IMG/VR virus record: IMGVR_UViG_3300025141_000055
Location: 18,134-82,133 of that record
Direction: 5' to 3' (one strand)
Length of the DNA stretch: 64,000 nt
DNA from: a virus
In this document: positions 25,407 through 32,687 of the stretch, one piece after another
Layout: the number at the start of each line of letters is the position of its first letter
How positions within the stretch are numbered: position 1 is the first letter of the stretch
The notes under the pieces: model-generated
What the model saw: only the letters and a program-made list of their open reading frames with translations
Database searches by the model: none
What the model was told of the DNA's origin: nothing
Translations under genes and position numbers: made by a program

Positions 25407-26507
25407 ATGACTAAGGGTTTCGGCGGTTTTACCGGTCAAGCTAATGTCCCTACCATTACTTATGCGAGTGGGTGTTGGACATCGGGTACCGAGATTTATT
25501 ATCAAAGAGCAACGCTGAATCAGTGGCCCACGGCTCCTGTTGAGCCTCCACAGTCCAATGTAGGTGAATTAGTCTTTGTCCTGGCGAGTGGTACTCGTGA
25601 CCAACTGATGATGTCAGATGGTTATATCTGTGCGAGTGGACAAGCGATCAGTCGCTCTACTTATTCGGGACTATTCGATACTTACGGGACTCTGTACGGA
25701 GTTGGGGATGGTGCTACTACGTTTAATGTACCTAACTATACCTTCGATAACACCGGTGATAATGGGGGTTATGGTTACTTTAGAACTACAACTAATTCGG
25801 GAGCCACCCTTGCTGAATTATCGGGAGTAGGGGTTCTTCCTCACCATACTCACACTGCATTGGGGGTATATGGTACCGCTTCCTGGGGGACTTCGTGTGG
25901 GTCAGCGGGTGGTAACAATAGAAATATGAACCCTGGCGCGTCTAACATGACTACGGGAACTACGGGAAGTGCAGGAGGAAATCAGCTAAGGCACAGACAG
26001 GTATATCCCATGCTTGCTACGAAGGAGTCTCATTATCCCATTGGGTGTTTGATTCAGTATTTGCTAGCGACAACTGAATCCAATTTTGTAGGTAATTCAA
26101 ATATCCCAGTCGATTATGTTATTCCTAGTGGGCAGCCGATTAGTAGAACGGAGAATGCCACTCTCTTTAATCAGTTTGGTACTCACTTTGGCGTGGGAGA
26201 TGGGTCTACTACCTTTAATATTCCTGATCTGAGAGGGGCTTTCACGAGAGGGACGGCAATAGCACAAACATCAGGAGCTTTACCTAGTGGTTACGTTTTA
26301 GACGATGTAGCGGAACACGAACATTATGTCTCGTTTTACAATGTCAACAACACTAATGACTGTAATGGTCCCGCTTCTTACAATGGCACGATGGCGGCTC
26401 CGGCGACCGGCGGCGCCTCTGTAGGGAGTGCAGGGGTTGATAATAGAATAGACAACATTACTGTCGTTTATCTTCTCAATGTCGATAATACTGGCGAAGC
26501 GTCTTAA
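25407..26507 (+). CDS. Two-domain tail-collar fibre protein, copy 1
   Basis: A 366-residue protein with two phage tail-collar (PF07484-type) domains. Each has the hallmark GDGxTTFNxPD phrase (VGDGATTFNVPNYTF and VGDGSTTFNIPDLRG) preceded by a GQ-I-S-R start; each ends in a His-x-His site (LPHHTHT, AEHEHY). Such domains form trimeric fibre tips; the His pairs in related T4 fibre tips bind metal. The protein is paralogous to the gene at 27085 and shares with it blocks of identical DNA (25866-25936, 26337-26380). It probably recognises the host surface. Confidence 0.8.
   Translation: MTKGFGGFTGQANVPTITYASGCWTSGTEIYYQRATLNQWPTAPVEPPQSNVGELVFVLASGTRDQLMMSDGYICASGQAISRSTYSGLFDTYGTLYGVGDGATTFNVPNYTFDNTGDNGGYGYFRTTTNSGATLAELSGVGVLPHHTHTALGVYGTASWGTSCGSAGGNNRNMNPGASNMTTGTTGSAGGNQLRHRQVYPMLATKESHYPIGCLIQYLLATTESNFVGNSNIPVDYVIPSGQPISRTENATLFNQFGTHFGVGDGSTTFNIPDLRGAFTRGTAIAQTSGALPSGYVLDDVAEHEHYVSFYNVNNTNDCNGPASYNGTMAAPATGGASVGSAGVDNRIDNITVVYLLNVDNTGEAS
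25866..25936 (+). repeat. Collar gene identity block 1, copy 1 (71 bp)
   Basis: These 71 bases recur exactly at 27526-27596 in the paralogous gene, while the flanking DNA of the two genes is clearly diverged. They encode the insert beginning VYGTASWGTSCGSAGG. Confidence 0.9.
26337..26380 (+). repeat. Collar gene identity block 2, copy 1 (44 bp)
   Basis: These 44 bases recur exactly at 27997-28040. They encode YNVNNTNDCNGPAS, a Cys-containing insert of the second collar domain; the neighbouring codons differ between the genes. Confidence 0.9.
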
Positions 26508-26521
26508 GGAGGTATGAACCC

Positions 26522-27061
26522 ATGACAATTGGAAAGATCTCACTTCAACCTGCTTTTCGCGGCCTGTCCTTTACCACAACCTTGGGGCGTATCTATGTTC
26601 TGGTTGACGGGCGTAGTTTAGGTAGAGCGGTTTACCCAACTCTTAGTTCAAATTGGGACGACACTGCTTATTGTGTTGCCAGCCAAGGGACAGCTGATAT
26701 CTTTTTGCCTGATCTTAATGGCCCTTCTCTCCGTGGTACCAGTTGGGGAAACCTTAATTGTGATATGAATGCTTACGATAGGGTGGCCCTCTCGGGTGAA
26801 GGTCCTATTACGTCAGGGGTAGGTTCTTACCAAGCCACTAACTTGGCCGCACATACTCATCCCTACGGTACGCAGCCTGGTTTTAGCCGCTCTAATGGTG
26901 GAGGGGATGGTAACTGTTGTTATCCTGTTAGTCAGGGAAGTTATGCAACTAAGGGACCCGATAATATTACGGGTCTGACCGCCTCAGGGGATGCTGTTGC
27001 AACGGCTTTTGAAGTACCCCACATGAAGTTGTTTCCTTATATTTGTGTTAATAATGGGTAG
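26522..27061 (+). CDS. Single-domain tail-collar protein, copy 1
   Basis: A 179-residue fibre protein with one diverged collar domain: FTTTLGRIYVLVDGRSLGRA, DIFLPDLNGPSLRGTSWG, then a His-x-His site (LAAHTHPYG) and a Gly/Cys-rich insert (SNGGGDGNCCYPVSQ). It follows the two-domain gene at 25407 behind AAGGAGGT; the same order is repeated at 27085-28712. DNA of the insert is almost identical to that of the copy at 28167 (26803-26829 and 26855-26942). It probably forms the tip together with its neighbour. Confidence 0.75.
   Translation: MTIGKISLQPAFRGLSFTTTLGRIYVLVDGRSLGRAVYPTLSSNWDDTAYCVASQGTADIFLPDLNGPSLRGTSWGNLNCDMNAYDRVALSGEGPITSGVGSYQATNLAAHTHPYGTQPGFSRSNGGGDGNCCYPVSQGSYATKGPDNITGLTASGDAVATAFEVPHMKLFPYICVNNG
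26855..26942 (+). repeat. Collar gene identity block 3, copy 1 (88 bp)
   Basis: These 88 bases recur with one mismatch at 28497-28584. They encode the segment beginning THPYGTQPGFSRSNGGG. A second 27-bp identity, 26803-26829 with 28445-28471, lies just upstream. Confidence 0.9.
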
Positions 27062-27084
27062 AATGAGAGCAGCGGCAACCCATC

Positions 27085-28146
27085 ATGTCTAAGCATTACG
27101 GCGGCACAGTTAATAAAGAAGCTTCTAGCTCTAGCGCTGCTCCTGGTGCCTGGATTGGTAGGAATGTAACTCGTCAAATGCGAATAAACGAGTGGCCTCT
27201 TTCATTCACGGGATTATTGATGAATGAGGAGGGGGATTATGCTTTCGCTATTTCGAGTGGTGTAAGGGATACTAATTGTGCATCCCCAGATATCGGTGGT
27301 AAGTTTTTTGAGACTACTGGAGCTGATGTTAGTCGTACCGATTATTCTGGCTTATTTTCAGTTCTAGGGACTACGTATGGTGTAGGAGATGGTTTTAATA
27401 CTTTTACTCTCCCTGACACTGTCGGTGAATATACATATACCAAGACGCTTACTGCTTCGGGGACCCCGTTAGCTTCATTATCGGGTACTGCTGTTTTACC
27501 TCACCATACTCATACAGTTACTGGTGTATATGGTACCGCTTCCTGGGGGACTTCGTGTGGGTCAGCGGGTGGTAACAATAGAAATATGAACCCTGGTACT
27601 AATGGCTCAAACGTTGGGGCACAGGGGTCACCGGATGGTAACCACGGGAAACATCGTCAAGTGTGTCCCATGATTGCCCATAGTTATGGACCTATCCCTA
27701 TTGGCTGCGTCTTTCCCTATACCTTACCCATCATTGACCAAGATTTCGCAGCGTCGAATCTTCCCGAGCATTGTGTTATAGCGAGCGGTCAGGATGTTAG
27801 TCGTACTATATATGAGGGGTTGTTTAAACACGTTGGTACCTTATATGGTTCGGGAGATGGCTCGACGACTTTTGGTCTACCTGATTTTAGAGGAATTTTT
27901 CTCAATAATACCGGGGCTCAACCTTCCGGGATCTCGGATCTACCCTCAGGTTATATCGTAGATAGTTATGCCAACCATGATCATGCGGGTAGGGTATACA
28001 ATGTCAACAACACTAATGACTGTAATGGTCCCGCTTCTTATACTGGTGCCTTAGCTGCGCCGGCAACGGGTAATTCTTCTGTCGGTACGACTACTGAGAA
28101 TAGACCGGTTAATGTATCTGTTATCTATGCTCTTAGACTAGCGTAG
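27085..28146 (+). CDS. Two-domain tail-collar fibre protein, copy 2
   Basis: A 353-residue paralogue of the gene at 25407 with the same two-domain plan: VGDGFNTFTLPDTVG and SGDGSTTFGLPDFRG, His-x-His sites LPHHTHT and YANHDHAG, and the two Cys-containing inserts. Overall identity is moderate but the inserts are identical at the DNA level. The pair of duplicated genes suggests that two related fibre tips are made or that one is a reserve for recombination. Confidence 0.8.
   Translation: MSKHYGGTVNKEASSSSAAPGAWIGRNVTRQMRINEWPLSFTGLLMNEEGDYAFAISSGVRDTNCASPDIGGKFFETTGADVSRTDYSGLFSVLGTTYGVGDGFNTFTLPDTVGEYTYTKTLTASGTPLASLSGTAVLPHHTHTVTGVYGTASWGTSCGSAGGNNRNMNPGTNGSNVGAQGSPDGNHGKHRQVCPMIAHSYGPIPIGCVFPYTLPIIDQDFAASNLPEHCVIASGQDVSRTIYEGLFKHVGTLYGSGDGSTTFGLPDFRGIFLNNTGAQPSGISDLPSGYIVDSYANHDHAGRVYNVNNTNDCNGPASYTGALAAPATGNSSVGTTTENRPVNVSVIYALRLA
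27526..27596 (+). repeat. Collar gene identity block 1, copy 2 (71 bp)
   Basis: Exact second copy of 25866-25936. Confidence 0.9.
27997..28040 (+). repeat. Collar gene identity block 2, copy 2 (44 bp)
   Basis: Exact second copy of 26337-26380. Confidence 0.9.
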
Positions 28147-28166
28147 AGTCACCCTCTTAATTATTC

Positions 28167-28712
28167 ATGGCTTATCTTGGACATATAGCGTGTAAGGCCG
28201 CACATGTAGGAGACACCTACCAAATAAGGAAGGAAACTTATCACATCTGTGACGGAAGCGCTATCTCCCGCGCTACATACGCGGGGTTAAGTGCGCTGTG
28301 GCCTACAGGAGCTTATGGAAGTACGGTGTCTGATATTCATTTACCTGACTTTAGAGAGGGGGTTTACTTTCGGGGAGCCGATCTAGGACGCGATGTAGAT
28401 GAAGATTATGCCAGTCGTACAGTTCTGTCGGGCGGCACTACCTCTCCTATTACGTCAGGGGTAGGTTCTTATCAGACGGCCAATATGGTGCAACACACTC
28501 ATCCCTACGGTACGCAGCCTGGTTTTAGTCGCTCTAATGGTGGAGGGGATGGTAACTGTTGTTATCCTGTTAGTCAGGGAAGTTTTGCATCTCCGGGACC
28601 CATTTCCATCACAAGTCCATGGCCTACCGCCTCGGGGGATGCTTCTAACAGTGCCTTTGATGTAAATCATATGAGGGTTTATGCCTATATCTGTATACTC
28701 GTAGAATATTAA
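28167..28712 (+). CDS. Single-domain tail-collar protein, copy 2
   Basis: A 181-residue paralogue of the gene at 26522: YQIRKETYHICDGSAISRAT, DIHLPDFREGVYFRG, the His-x-His site MVQHTHPYG and the Gly/Cys-rich insert SNGGGDGNCCYPVSQ. It completes the duplicated two-gene block (25407-27061 and 27085-28712). Confidence 0.75.
   Translation: MAYLGHIACKAAHVGDTYQIRKETYHICDGSAISRATYAGLSALWPTGAYGSTVSDIHLPDFREGVYFRGADLGRDVDEDYASRTVLSGGTTSPITSGVGSYQTANMVQHTHPYGTQPGFSRSNGGGDGNCCYPVSQGSFASPGPISITSPWPTASGDASNSAFDVNHMRVYAYICILVEY
28497..28584 (+). repeat. Collar gene identity block 3, copy 2 (88 bp)
   Basis: Second copy of 26855-26942, with one mismatch. Confidence 0.9.
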
Positions 28713-28788
28713 AACCTCTTCATTTGTGTTTAGAGGACCGGCAGCCCTCATCTCCCATGTACAGTGAGATGCCAAGGCTTTTTACAGC

Positions 28789-29361
28789 GTGGAGAATTTT
28801 ATTAGACGGTATCGGGTGGGTCCCGAGTACTGCGGCCAGATTATTAAATGGTTTGAGGATAATCCCCAGCTTCATGAAGCGGGAGTTGTAGGTACCGGGG
28901 GCTCCGTAGGGGAGGTAGTACCTACGGTTAAACAGTCAACGATTATTCAACTTTCTCTTGCGGAGGCTTACGAAATCTCGGAAGATTTTCGAGCTGTTCT
29001 TGACCATCTCTGGGATTGTGTTGCCACCTACACCATGGAGTTTGAGGAACTGACGGGGATGAATTTTTCGATGACCGAGAAGTTCATGATTGCCAGGTAT
29101 CTCCCTGGTGAAGGTTTTTTCTCTCATCATTGTGAAAGGACCGATGTGTGGTCTGCCAACAGGCTGCTCGTGTGGCTTGTTTACCTAACTAGTAATGGAG
29201 CTGAGGGAGGAACTCATTTCAGATACTTGGATCATACCGAGCATGCGGAAGCAGGTAAGCTATTAGTTTGGCCTCCGGATTTTACTCATAGTCATCGGGG
29301 AGTGACTGACGAGAAAACAAAATATATTCTCACGGGTTGGTACGATCTTATAAATTTCTAG
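28789..29361 (+). CDS. 2OG-Fe(II) oxygenase, HCE type
   Basis: A 190-residue protein with the phage 2-oxoglutarate/Fe(II) oxygenase pattern: the first iron ligand pair in GFFSHHCERTD (H-x-E/D), the strand LLVWLVYLTSNGAEGGTHFR and the distal His and Arg in FTHSHRGVTDEKTKYILTGW. It would hydroxylate a protein or nucleic acid substrate using O2 and 2-oxoglutarate; the substrate is unknown. GTG start at 28789. It is followed at five bases by a second, unlike oxygenase, and a third lies at 35150. Confidence 0.75.
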   Translation: MENFIRRYRVGPEYCGQIIKWFEDNPQLHEAGVVGTGGSVGEVVPTVKQSTIIQLSLAEAYEISEDFRAVLDHLWDCVATYTMEFEELTGMNFSMTEKFMIARYLPGEGFFSHHCERTDVWSANRLLVWLVYLTSNGAEGGTHFRYLDHTEHAEAGKLLVWPPDFTHSHRGVTDEKTKYILTGWYDLINF

Positions 29362-29365
29362 GAAG

Positions 29366-30010
29366 ATGGGACAGACTCCTCAGTATCAACACTCTACGGC
29401 TACATCGCCTTTAACTCATTTCATTCGTACTTTCGATAATCTTCTTCCTGAACCTTTTTGTGAGGCGGTAATAGAGGAGTATAGCGAGCCCAATGGGTTG
29501 TGGGAAGATTCCTTCATCTACCATGAATTGGAGTCAGGAGATAGTGTGAAGGATGACACGTGGAGGACATCGTCACAGCTCAATATCTCGTTAGGTAATG
29601 TTATTAATGTCAACCCAGGTCATCGCCGTCAGTTAGATATAGATCTATTTAGTTACGTAGGTCAGGCGCTTAATGCTTACATGAACATTTTTGGTGATGT
29701 AAGTGTTCGTAAAGATAATGGGTATACATTATTGAGATATGGTCCTAATGAGTTTTATAAGGAGCATTATGACTATGTCAGTCGAGAGCAAGCTAAAGGT
29801 GCAGACGCCGGAGAGGTAAGAGAGTTAACCCTTCTTATCCAGTTAAATAGCGATTTTGAGGGAGGAGGTTTAACTTTTTTCAATGACACTTTCCGCATCC
29901 CTGTTAGTACTGGATCGGCTACTATTTTCCCCTCTTCTTTTATGTTTCCTCACCAAGCTCTTCCTGTAAAAAGCGGAACCCGTTATGCGATTGTTTCGTG
30001 GTTTCACTAA
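29366..30010 (+). CDS. 2OG-Fe(II) oxygenase, prolyl-4-hydroxylase type
   Basis: A 214-residue protein with the P4H-like core: LRYGPNEFYKEHYDYV gives H-x-D, LTLLIQLNSDFEGGGLTFFN is the family's central strand, and the distal His and Arg are in SSFMFPHQALPVKSGTRYAI. It is closer to the classical prolyl hydroxylase subfamily than its neighbour. The immediate tail-fibre context suggests modification of fibre residues, as an inference. Confidence 0.8.
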   Translation: MGQTPQYQHSTATSPLTHFIRTFDNLLPEPFCEAVIEEYSEPNGLWEDSFIYHELESGDSVKDDTWRTSSQLNISLGNVINVNPGHRRQLDIDLFSYVGQALNAYMNIFGDVSVRKDNGYTLLRYGPNEFYKEHYDYVSREQAKGADAGEVRELTLLIQLNSDFEGGGLTFFNDTFRIPVSTGSATIFPSSFMFPHQALPVKSGTRYAIVSWFH

Positions 30011-30050
30011 AAGTATCAGTTAATATAAAAAAAGTTGGCCCAATTTTTGG

Positions 30051-30425
30051 ATGGTCCATCAGGAATCAGATTTAGTGTTCACTCTCCAGTGTTTGCAAAA
30101 GAGGACAGCTAGAAAAAGATTCCGACGAATAATATTAGATGAGTGGGGAGGATGTGCTTATTGTGGGAGACATAAACCCTCCAGTGTGGACCACGTTATA
30201 CCGCGCGCTAAAGGAGGAGGGACTGTTAAAAGCAACCTCGTGGCGTGTTGCGGTGAGTGTAATTTATGTAAGTCTGATCTAGACTGGGGTGAATGGTTTA
30301 GACAACAGGATTTCTGGTGTCCCGATAGGGAAGTGAAAATATTAGAGTGGCTCCACCAGGCAGAAGACGTGAAGGCCCTAGAGAAAGAACAACCCTGGGT
30401 TATTCCTCTCTTAACCGCGGCGTAG
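30051..30425 (+). CDS. HNH endonuclease
   Basis: A 124-residue HNH protein with two CxxC zinc pairs (CAYCG and CGECN) flanking SVDHVIPRAKGGGTVKSNLV, which carries the catalytic-type Asp-His and the later Asn. Length and layout are those of free-standing phage HNH enzymes, either homing nucleases or packaging-associated nucleases. The stop is directly followed on the other strand by the end of a small gene. No intron is seen around it. Confidence 0.85.
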   Translation: MVHQESDLVFTLQCLQKRTARKRFRRIILDEWGGCAYCGRHKPSSVDHVIPRAKGGGTVKSNLVACCGECNLCKSDLDWGEWFRQQDFWCPDREVKILEWLHQAEDVKALEKEQPWVIPLLTAA

Positions 30426-30581
30426 TTACTGCTTAACTTTAGTGGTGAGAATACCGGCTAGCTTCTCCACAAGTTTATAGATGCGTCCATAGACCTCGTT
30501 ATCTTTCGGGGTGGGGGTCACATTCACAATAGCCAGGGCTAGTAAGTGCAGAGCGCCTATGATCCCTATAAGGTTTTCCAT
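30426..30581 (-). CDS. Small membrane protein (51 aa)
   Basis: A leftward frame that begins at ATG 30581 and ends at the base after the HNH gene stop. MENLIGIIGALHLLALAIVN is a membrane segment, followed by VTPTPKDNEVYGRIYKLVEK and a second weakly hydrophobic end. The TPTPKD-E motif with this topology is widespread in small phage proteins of unknown function, some annotated as holin-like. Confidence 0.6.
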   Translation of the reverse strand: MENLIGIIGALHLLALAIVNVTPTPKDNEVYGRIYKLVEKLAGILTTKVKQ

Positions 30582-30632
30582 GCGATTGGGTGAAATCCGG
30601 TATGATTATAGTAGCAAAACGTCTTCTTTTTC

Positions 30633-30893
30633 ATGCCTGACATCCTAGATGATGCTGTTAAATCCATCATGCGTGAGAACCCGAAGATGGATAAGAGTTC
30701 CGCGTATGCAATTGCCGTTAGCACTTTACAGAAAGCGGGGGATCTAAAAAAGGGAACTTATGAGTCGACCGAAAAGGGTAAGAGAAGGGCGGAGATGAGT
30801 AAGGCCAGCCGGGCTAAAACCAGGGCAGAAAAATATAAAAAGGAGAGGGAAGCCGGCCGCAAATTTAAACGGAATACCTCGGGGAGGGACTAG
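30633..30893 (+). CDS. Small basic protein (86 aa)
   Basis: An 86-residue protein with a conserved-looking first half (AVKSIMRENPKMDKSSAYAI, AVSTLQKAGDLKKGTY) and a very basic helical end (KGKRRAEMSKASRAKTRAEK). I recognise the first half as a recurrent small phage family of unknown function. Its basic tail suggests nucleic-acid contact. GGGGAGGGA after its end is placed as a ribosome site for the next (broken) gene. Confidence 0.6.
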   Translation: MPDILDDAVKSIMRENPKMDKSSAYAIAVSTLQKAGDLKKGTYESTEKGKRRAEMSKASRAKTRAEKYKKEREAGRKFKRNTSGRD

Positions 30894-30895
30894 TT

Positions 30896-31033
30896 TTGGC
30901 AGATGATTAGATTCAGAAAGCAATTGAGCGCCCCGGAGCGTTCAGTAAGAAAGCGAAGGAGCGTGGGCTTACTACGGCTCAGTTTGCTGACAAGGTAGAA
31001 GCAAACCCGGAGCATTATTCGGATGGAGTTTAA
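30896..31033 (+). pseudogene. Small conserved gene interrupted by an amber codon
   Basis: From TTG 30896 the frame reads MADD-stop-IQKAIERPGAFSKKAKERGL, continuing to TAA 31031-31033. The part after the TAG at 30908-30910 matches a recurrent small phage protein (P-G-A-F/L...TTAQFADKVEANPEHY). A strong GGGGAGGGA site lies at proper distance before the TTG, so ribosomes would start there and stop after four codons. Either the gene is broken by one base change, an ATT or other codon just after the TAG is used, or the stop is read through. Other genes here use TAG as a normal stop. Confidence 0.5.
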
Positions 31034-31035
31034 TT

Positions 31036-31386
31036 ATGGATGAGTTTAATCAGGCCTTTGGCGGACAGCAGTTTGACAATGCTGGAGACGCATTTACTGC
31101 TGGGTATTTAAGAATGGCTGGCGAGACTGAGCTGCCAGGTGAATTGAATGTTCTGCGCAATCTATTAATGATGGGACGATTAGAGGATCACACTGGTGCA
31201 GTGACCGTTACTCGTGATGGTTCCTTAGAAGTTGCGCCGAGCAATAGTAACTGGGGACTGAGAGGATCCTTTGGTTATGATCCAAGCACGATGGTGTACT
31301 ATCGCACGATGATACCCGAAGGTGCCTATACACCTCCAGGTCAGTCTGTAGACAATGCACTTCTTGAATTTGAGCAGTCGTATTGA
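31036..31386 (+). CDS. Hypothetical protein (116 aa)
   Basis: A 116-residue acidic protein of mixed composition (AFTAGYLRMAGETELPGELN, DPSTMVYYRTMIPEGAYTPP). It starts three bases after the stop of the interrupted gene. No family was recognised. Its last 46 bases overlap the end of a possible leftward gene. Confidence 0.55.
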   Translation: MDEFNQAFGGQQFDNAGDAFTAGYLRMAGETELPGELNVLRNLLMMGRLEDHTGAVTVTRDGSLEVAPSNSNWGLRGSFGYDPSTMVYYRTMIPEGAYTPPGQSVDNALLEFEQSY

Positions 31387-31517
31387 TTAGTAGTGTCCTT
31401 GCAGGTAACTAATCCTTGTGGACTGTAGATGTATACGTAGTGACCAATCTGATAGTTTTGCCCGACTCCGTAGAACATCTGAAGGCAGGTGATTGTGGTG
31501 CAGAGAGTTTGCATGGG
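31341..31517 (-). CDS. Possible small protein (58 aa)
   Basis: A leftward frame whose product starts MQTLCTTITCLQMFYGVGQN and goes on with YQIGHYVYIYSPQGLVTCKD. The composition (aromatic strands, spaced cysteines) looks like a real small protein rather than noise, but there is no ribosome site and the end overlaps the rightward gene. No family could be assigned. Confidence 0.4.
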   Translation of the reverse strand, partial: PMQTLCTTITCLQMFYGVGQNYQIGHYVYIYSPQGLVTCKDTTNQYDCSNSRSALSTD

Positions 31518-31570
31518 AATAGTTTCGTAGGTAATTATCAAGGGCCGCTGTATGGGCCCCATCCTGATCT

Positions 31571-31657
31571 ATGGGAGAGACGTCGAGGACAGAGAAGCAG
31601 GCTAATTTGGCGGAGACGCTACGCAAGGTGCGTAAGTACAAGGGGAAGAAAAAGTAG
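31571..31657 (+). CDS. Very small basic peptide (28 aa)
   Basis: A 28-residue frame, MGETSRTEKQANLAETLRKV followed by RKYKGKKK. It has a helical, strongly basic end, as in other tiny basic proteins of this window. Evidence is limited to composition and position in a gap, so confidence is low. Confidence 0.3.
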   Translation: MGETSRTEKQANLAETLRKVRKYKGKKK

Positions 31658-31722
31658 AGTCTAGGAACCCTCTTATTTCAGTGGTGGCAATAACAGCCAC
31701 GAAGTAGCCTACTAAGGAAGTT

Positions 31723-31890
31723 GTGAATAATAAAGTGAATTTTCCCGCGAGGATTAAAGAGCTGTGGATGACGTGGGTCGTCCGGCCTGCATTCATTTTT
31801 GTGTTCATGTTAATTGTGGGAGTGGCCCTTAAGTGGGCTGAGATTGAAGAGTTGTGGATTCGGGTTACACGGAGTCGCTATCGCGATTAA
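31723..31890 (+). CDS. Small membrane protein (55 aa)
   Basis: GTG start behind AAGGAAG. The 55-residue product has a basic amphipathic start (VNFPARIKELWMTWVVRP), one membrane helix (AFIFVFMLIVGVALKWA) and a charged end (EELWIRVTRSRYRD). No family was recognised; the topology resembles small holin-like or inner-membrane accessory proteins. Its 3' end overlaps the leftward gene at 31865 by 26 bases. Confidence 0.55.
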   Translation: MNNKVNFPARIKELWMTWVVRPAFIFVFMLIVGVALKWAEIEELWIRVTRSRYRD

Positions 31891-32215
31891 GTACCCAAGG
31901 AGCGGTGATGCGGAGAACTTTACCATTCTGTTCCCTAGTGTATAAAGGCGCGTTAGCTTTCTTTTCTTCGATGTCCCATTCTTCATGTAGTTGAACAAAG
32001 TCTTTTTCAAGTTTTGCCATGACGATGCCTGTTCTAAATTCGGTCCAGTCAGGATGGCAGTTATCTTTAGCTCTAATTACCCATGGGTTGAGACGGATCT
32101 TGGGATAAAATCTTTCGAGAAAGATAAGGGTCTCAAAAACTAGGGCATTGAATTTGTTGTAAGGAATATCTTCCATTTCCGGTAGACTAGGAGTAACAGT
32201 TGAAGAATTACTCAT
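31865..32215 (-). CDS. Hypothetical protein (116 aa)
   Basis: A 116-residue protein (DIPYNKFNALVFETLIFLER, FYPKIRLNPWVIRAKDNCHP, LEKDFVQLHEEWDIEEKKAN), helical and charged, of unknown function. The first ATG (32215) overlaps the start codon of the divergent gene at 32214 (CATG). An in-frame ATG at 32176 is an alternative start. Confidence 0.6.
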   Translation of the reverse strand: MSNSSTVTPSLPEMEDIPYNKFNALVFETLIFLERFYPKIRLNPWVIRAKDNCHPDWTEFRTGIVMAKLEKDFVQLHEEWDIEEKKANAPLYTREQNGKVLRITAPWVLNRDSDSV

Positions 32216-32612
32216 GGCTCAGTGCACATTTAATAGAGAGTTGAATGCTGCTCCCGCTGAGACTGGCATGTGGGGACAGTTCAGGGTGGAGGACTCCTCT
32301 GATTGTACGTTTGACGGATACAACGGTTTTACAGCCGACGGCTCCTTCCCTCTAGCTGATCGTTACAATATGATACATGTCGATACCGGGACGGCCACAT
32401 ATACTCTTCAACCTGAGTCTTTCGGAGTTAGTGGAGCTCGGATTCTTGATGCTAATGGCACCCTATTAGGTGAGTTAGCAGCCCCCCAGACTAGCCGCAG
32501 AACTTCTTCAAGCGTTTCGTTCTCCGTAAGTGGAGGTAGTACTGCAACCTTATATGTCGATAAAACAGCACGCTCTCCTGCTATCTACAGGCTGGTAGCT
32601 GCGGTTGCATAA
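32214..32612 (+). CDS. Hypothetical virion-like protein (132 aa)
   Basis: A 132-residue beta-rich protein, Gly/Ser/Thr-rich, without membrane segment (MWGQFRVEDSSDCTFDGYNG, ATYTLQPESFGVSGARILDA, SSSVSFSVSGGSTATLYVDK). It looks like a small virion surface or fibre-associated protein. Its ATG overlaps the start of the divergent leftward gene, so its ribosome site must lie inside that gene. Confidence 0.6.
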   Translation: MAQCTFNRELNAAPAETGMWGQFRVEDSSDCTFDGYNGFTADGSFPLADRYNMIHVDTGTATYTLQPESFGVSGARILDANGTLLGELAAPQTSRRTSSSVSFSVSGGSTATLYVDKTARSPAIYRLVAAVA

Positions 32613-32687
32613 GGACCTGATTTAAGAGCTTACTTTTTGTTACCAAAAGTAGGGTTCCCGAGCTAAGGTGCCGTTGGAGTTTTCCTG

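Noticed and set aside
25866-28584. Diversity-generating retroelement (template/variable repeats)
   Set aside because: The repeated blocks are identical rather than A-substituted, and no reverse transcriptase is seen in the window.
30908-30910. Genome-wide recoding of TAG
   Set aside because: Many confident genes, such as the glycosyltransferase, HNH and several small genes, end in TAG at the expected place.
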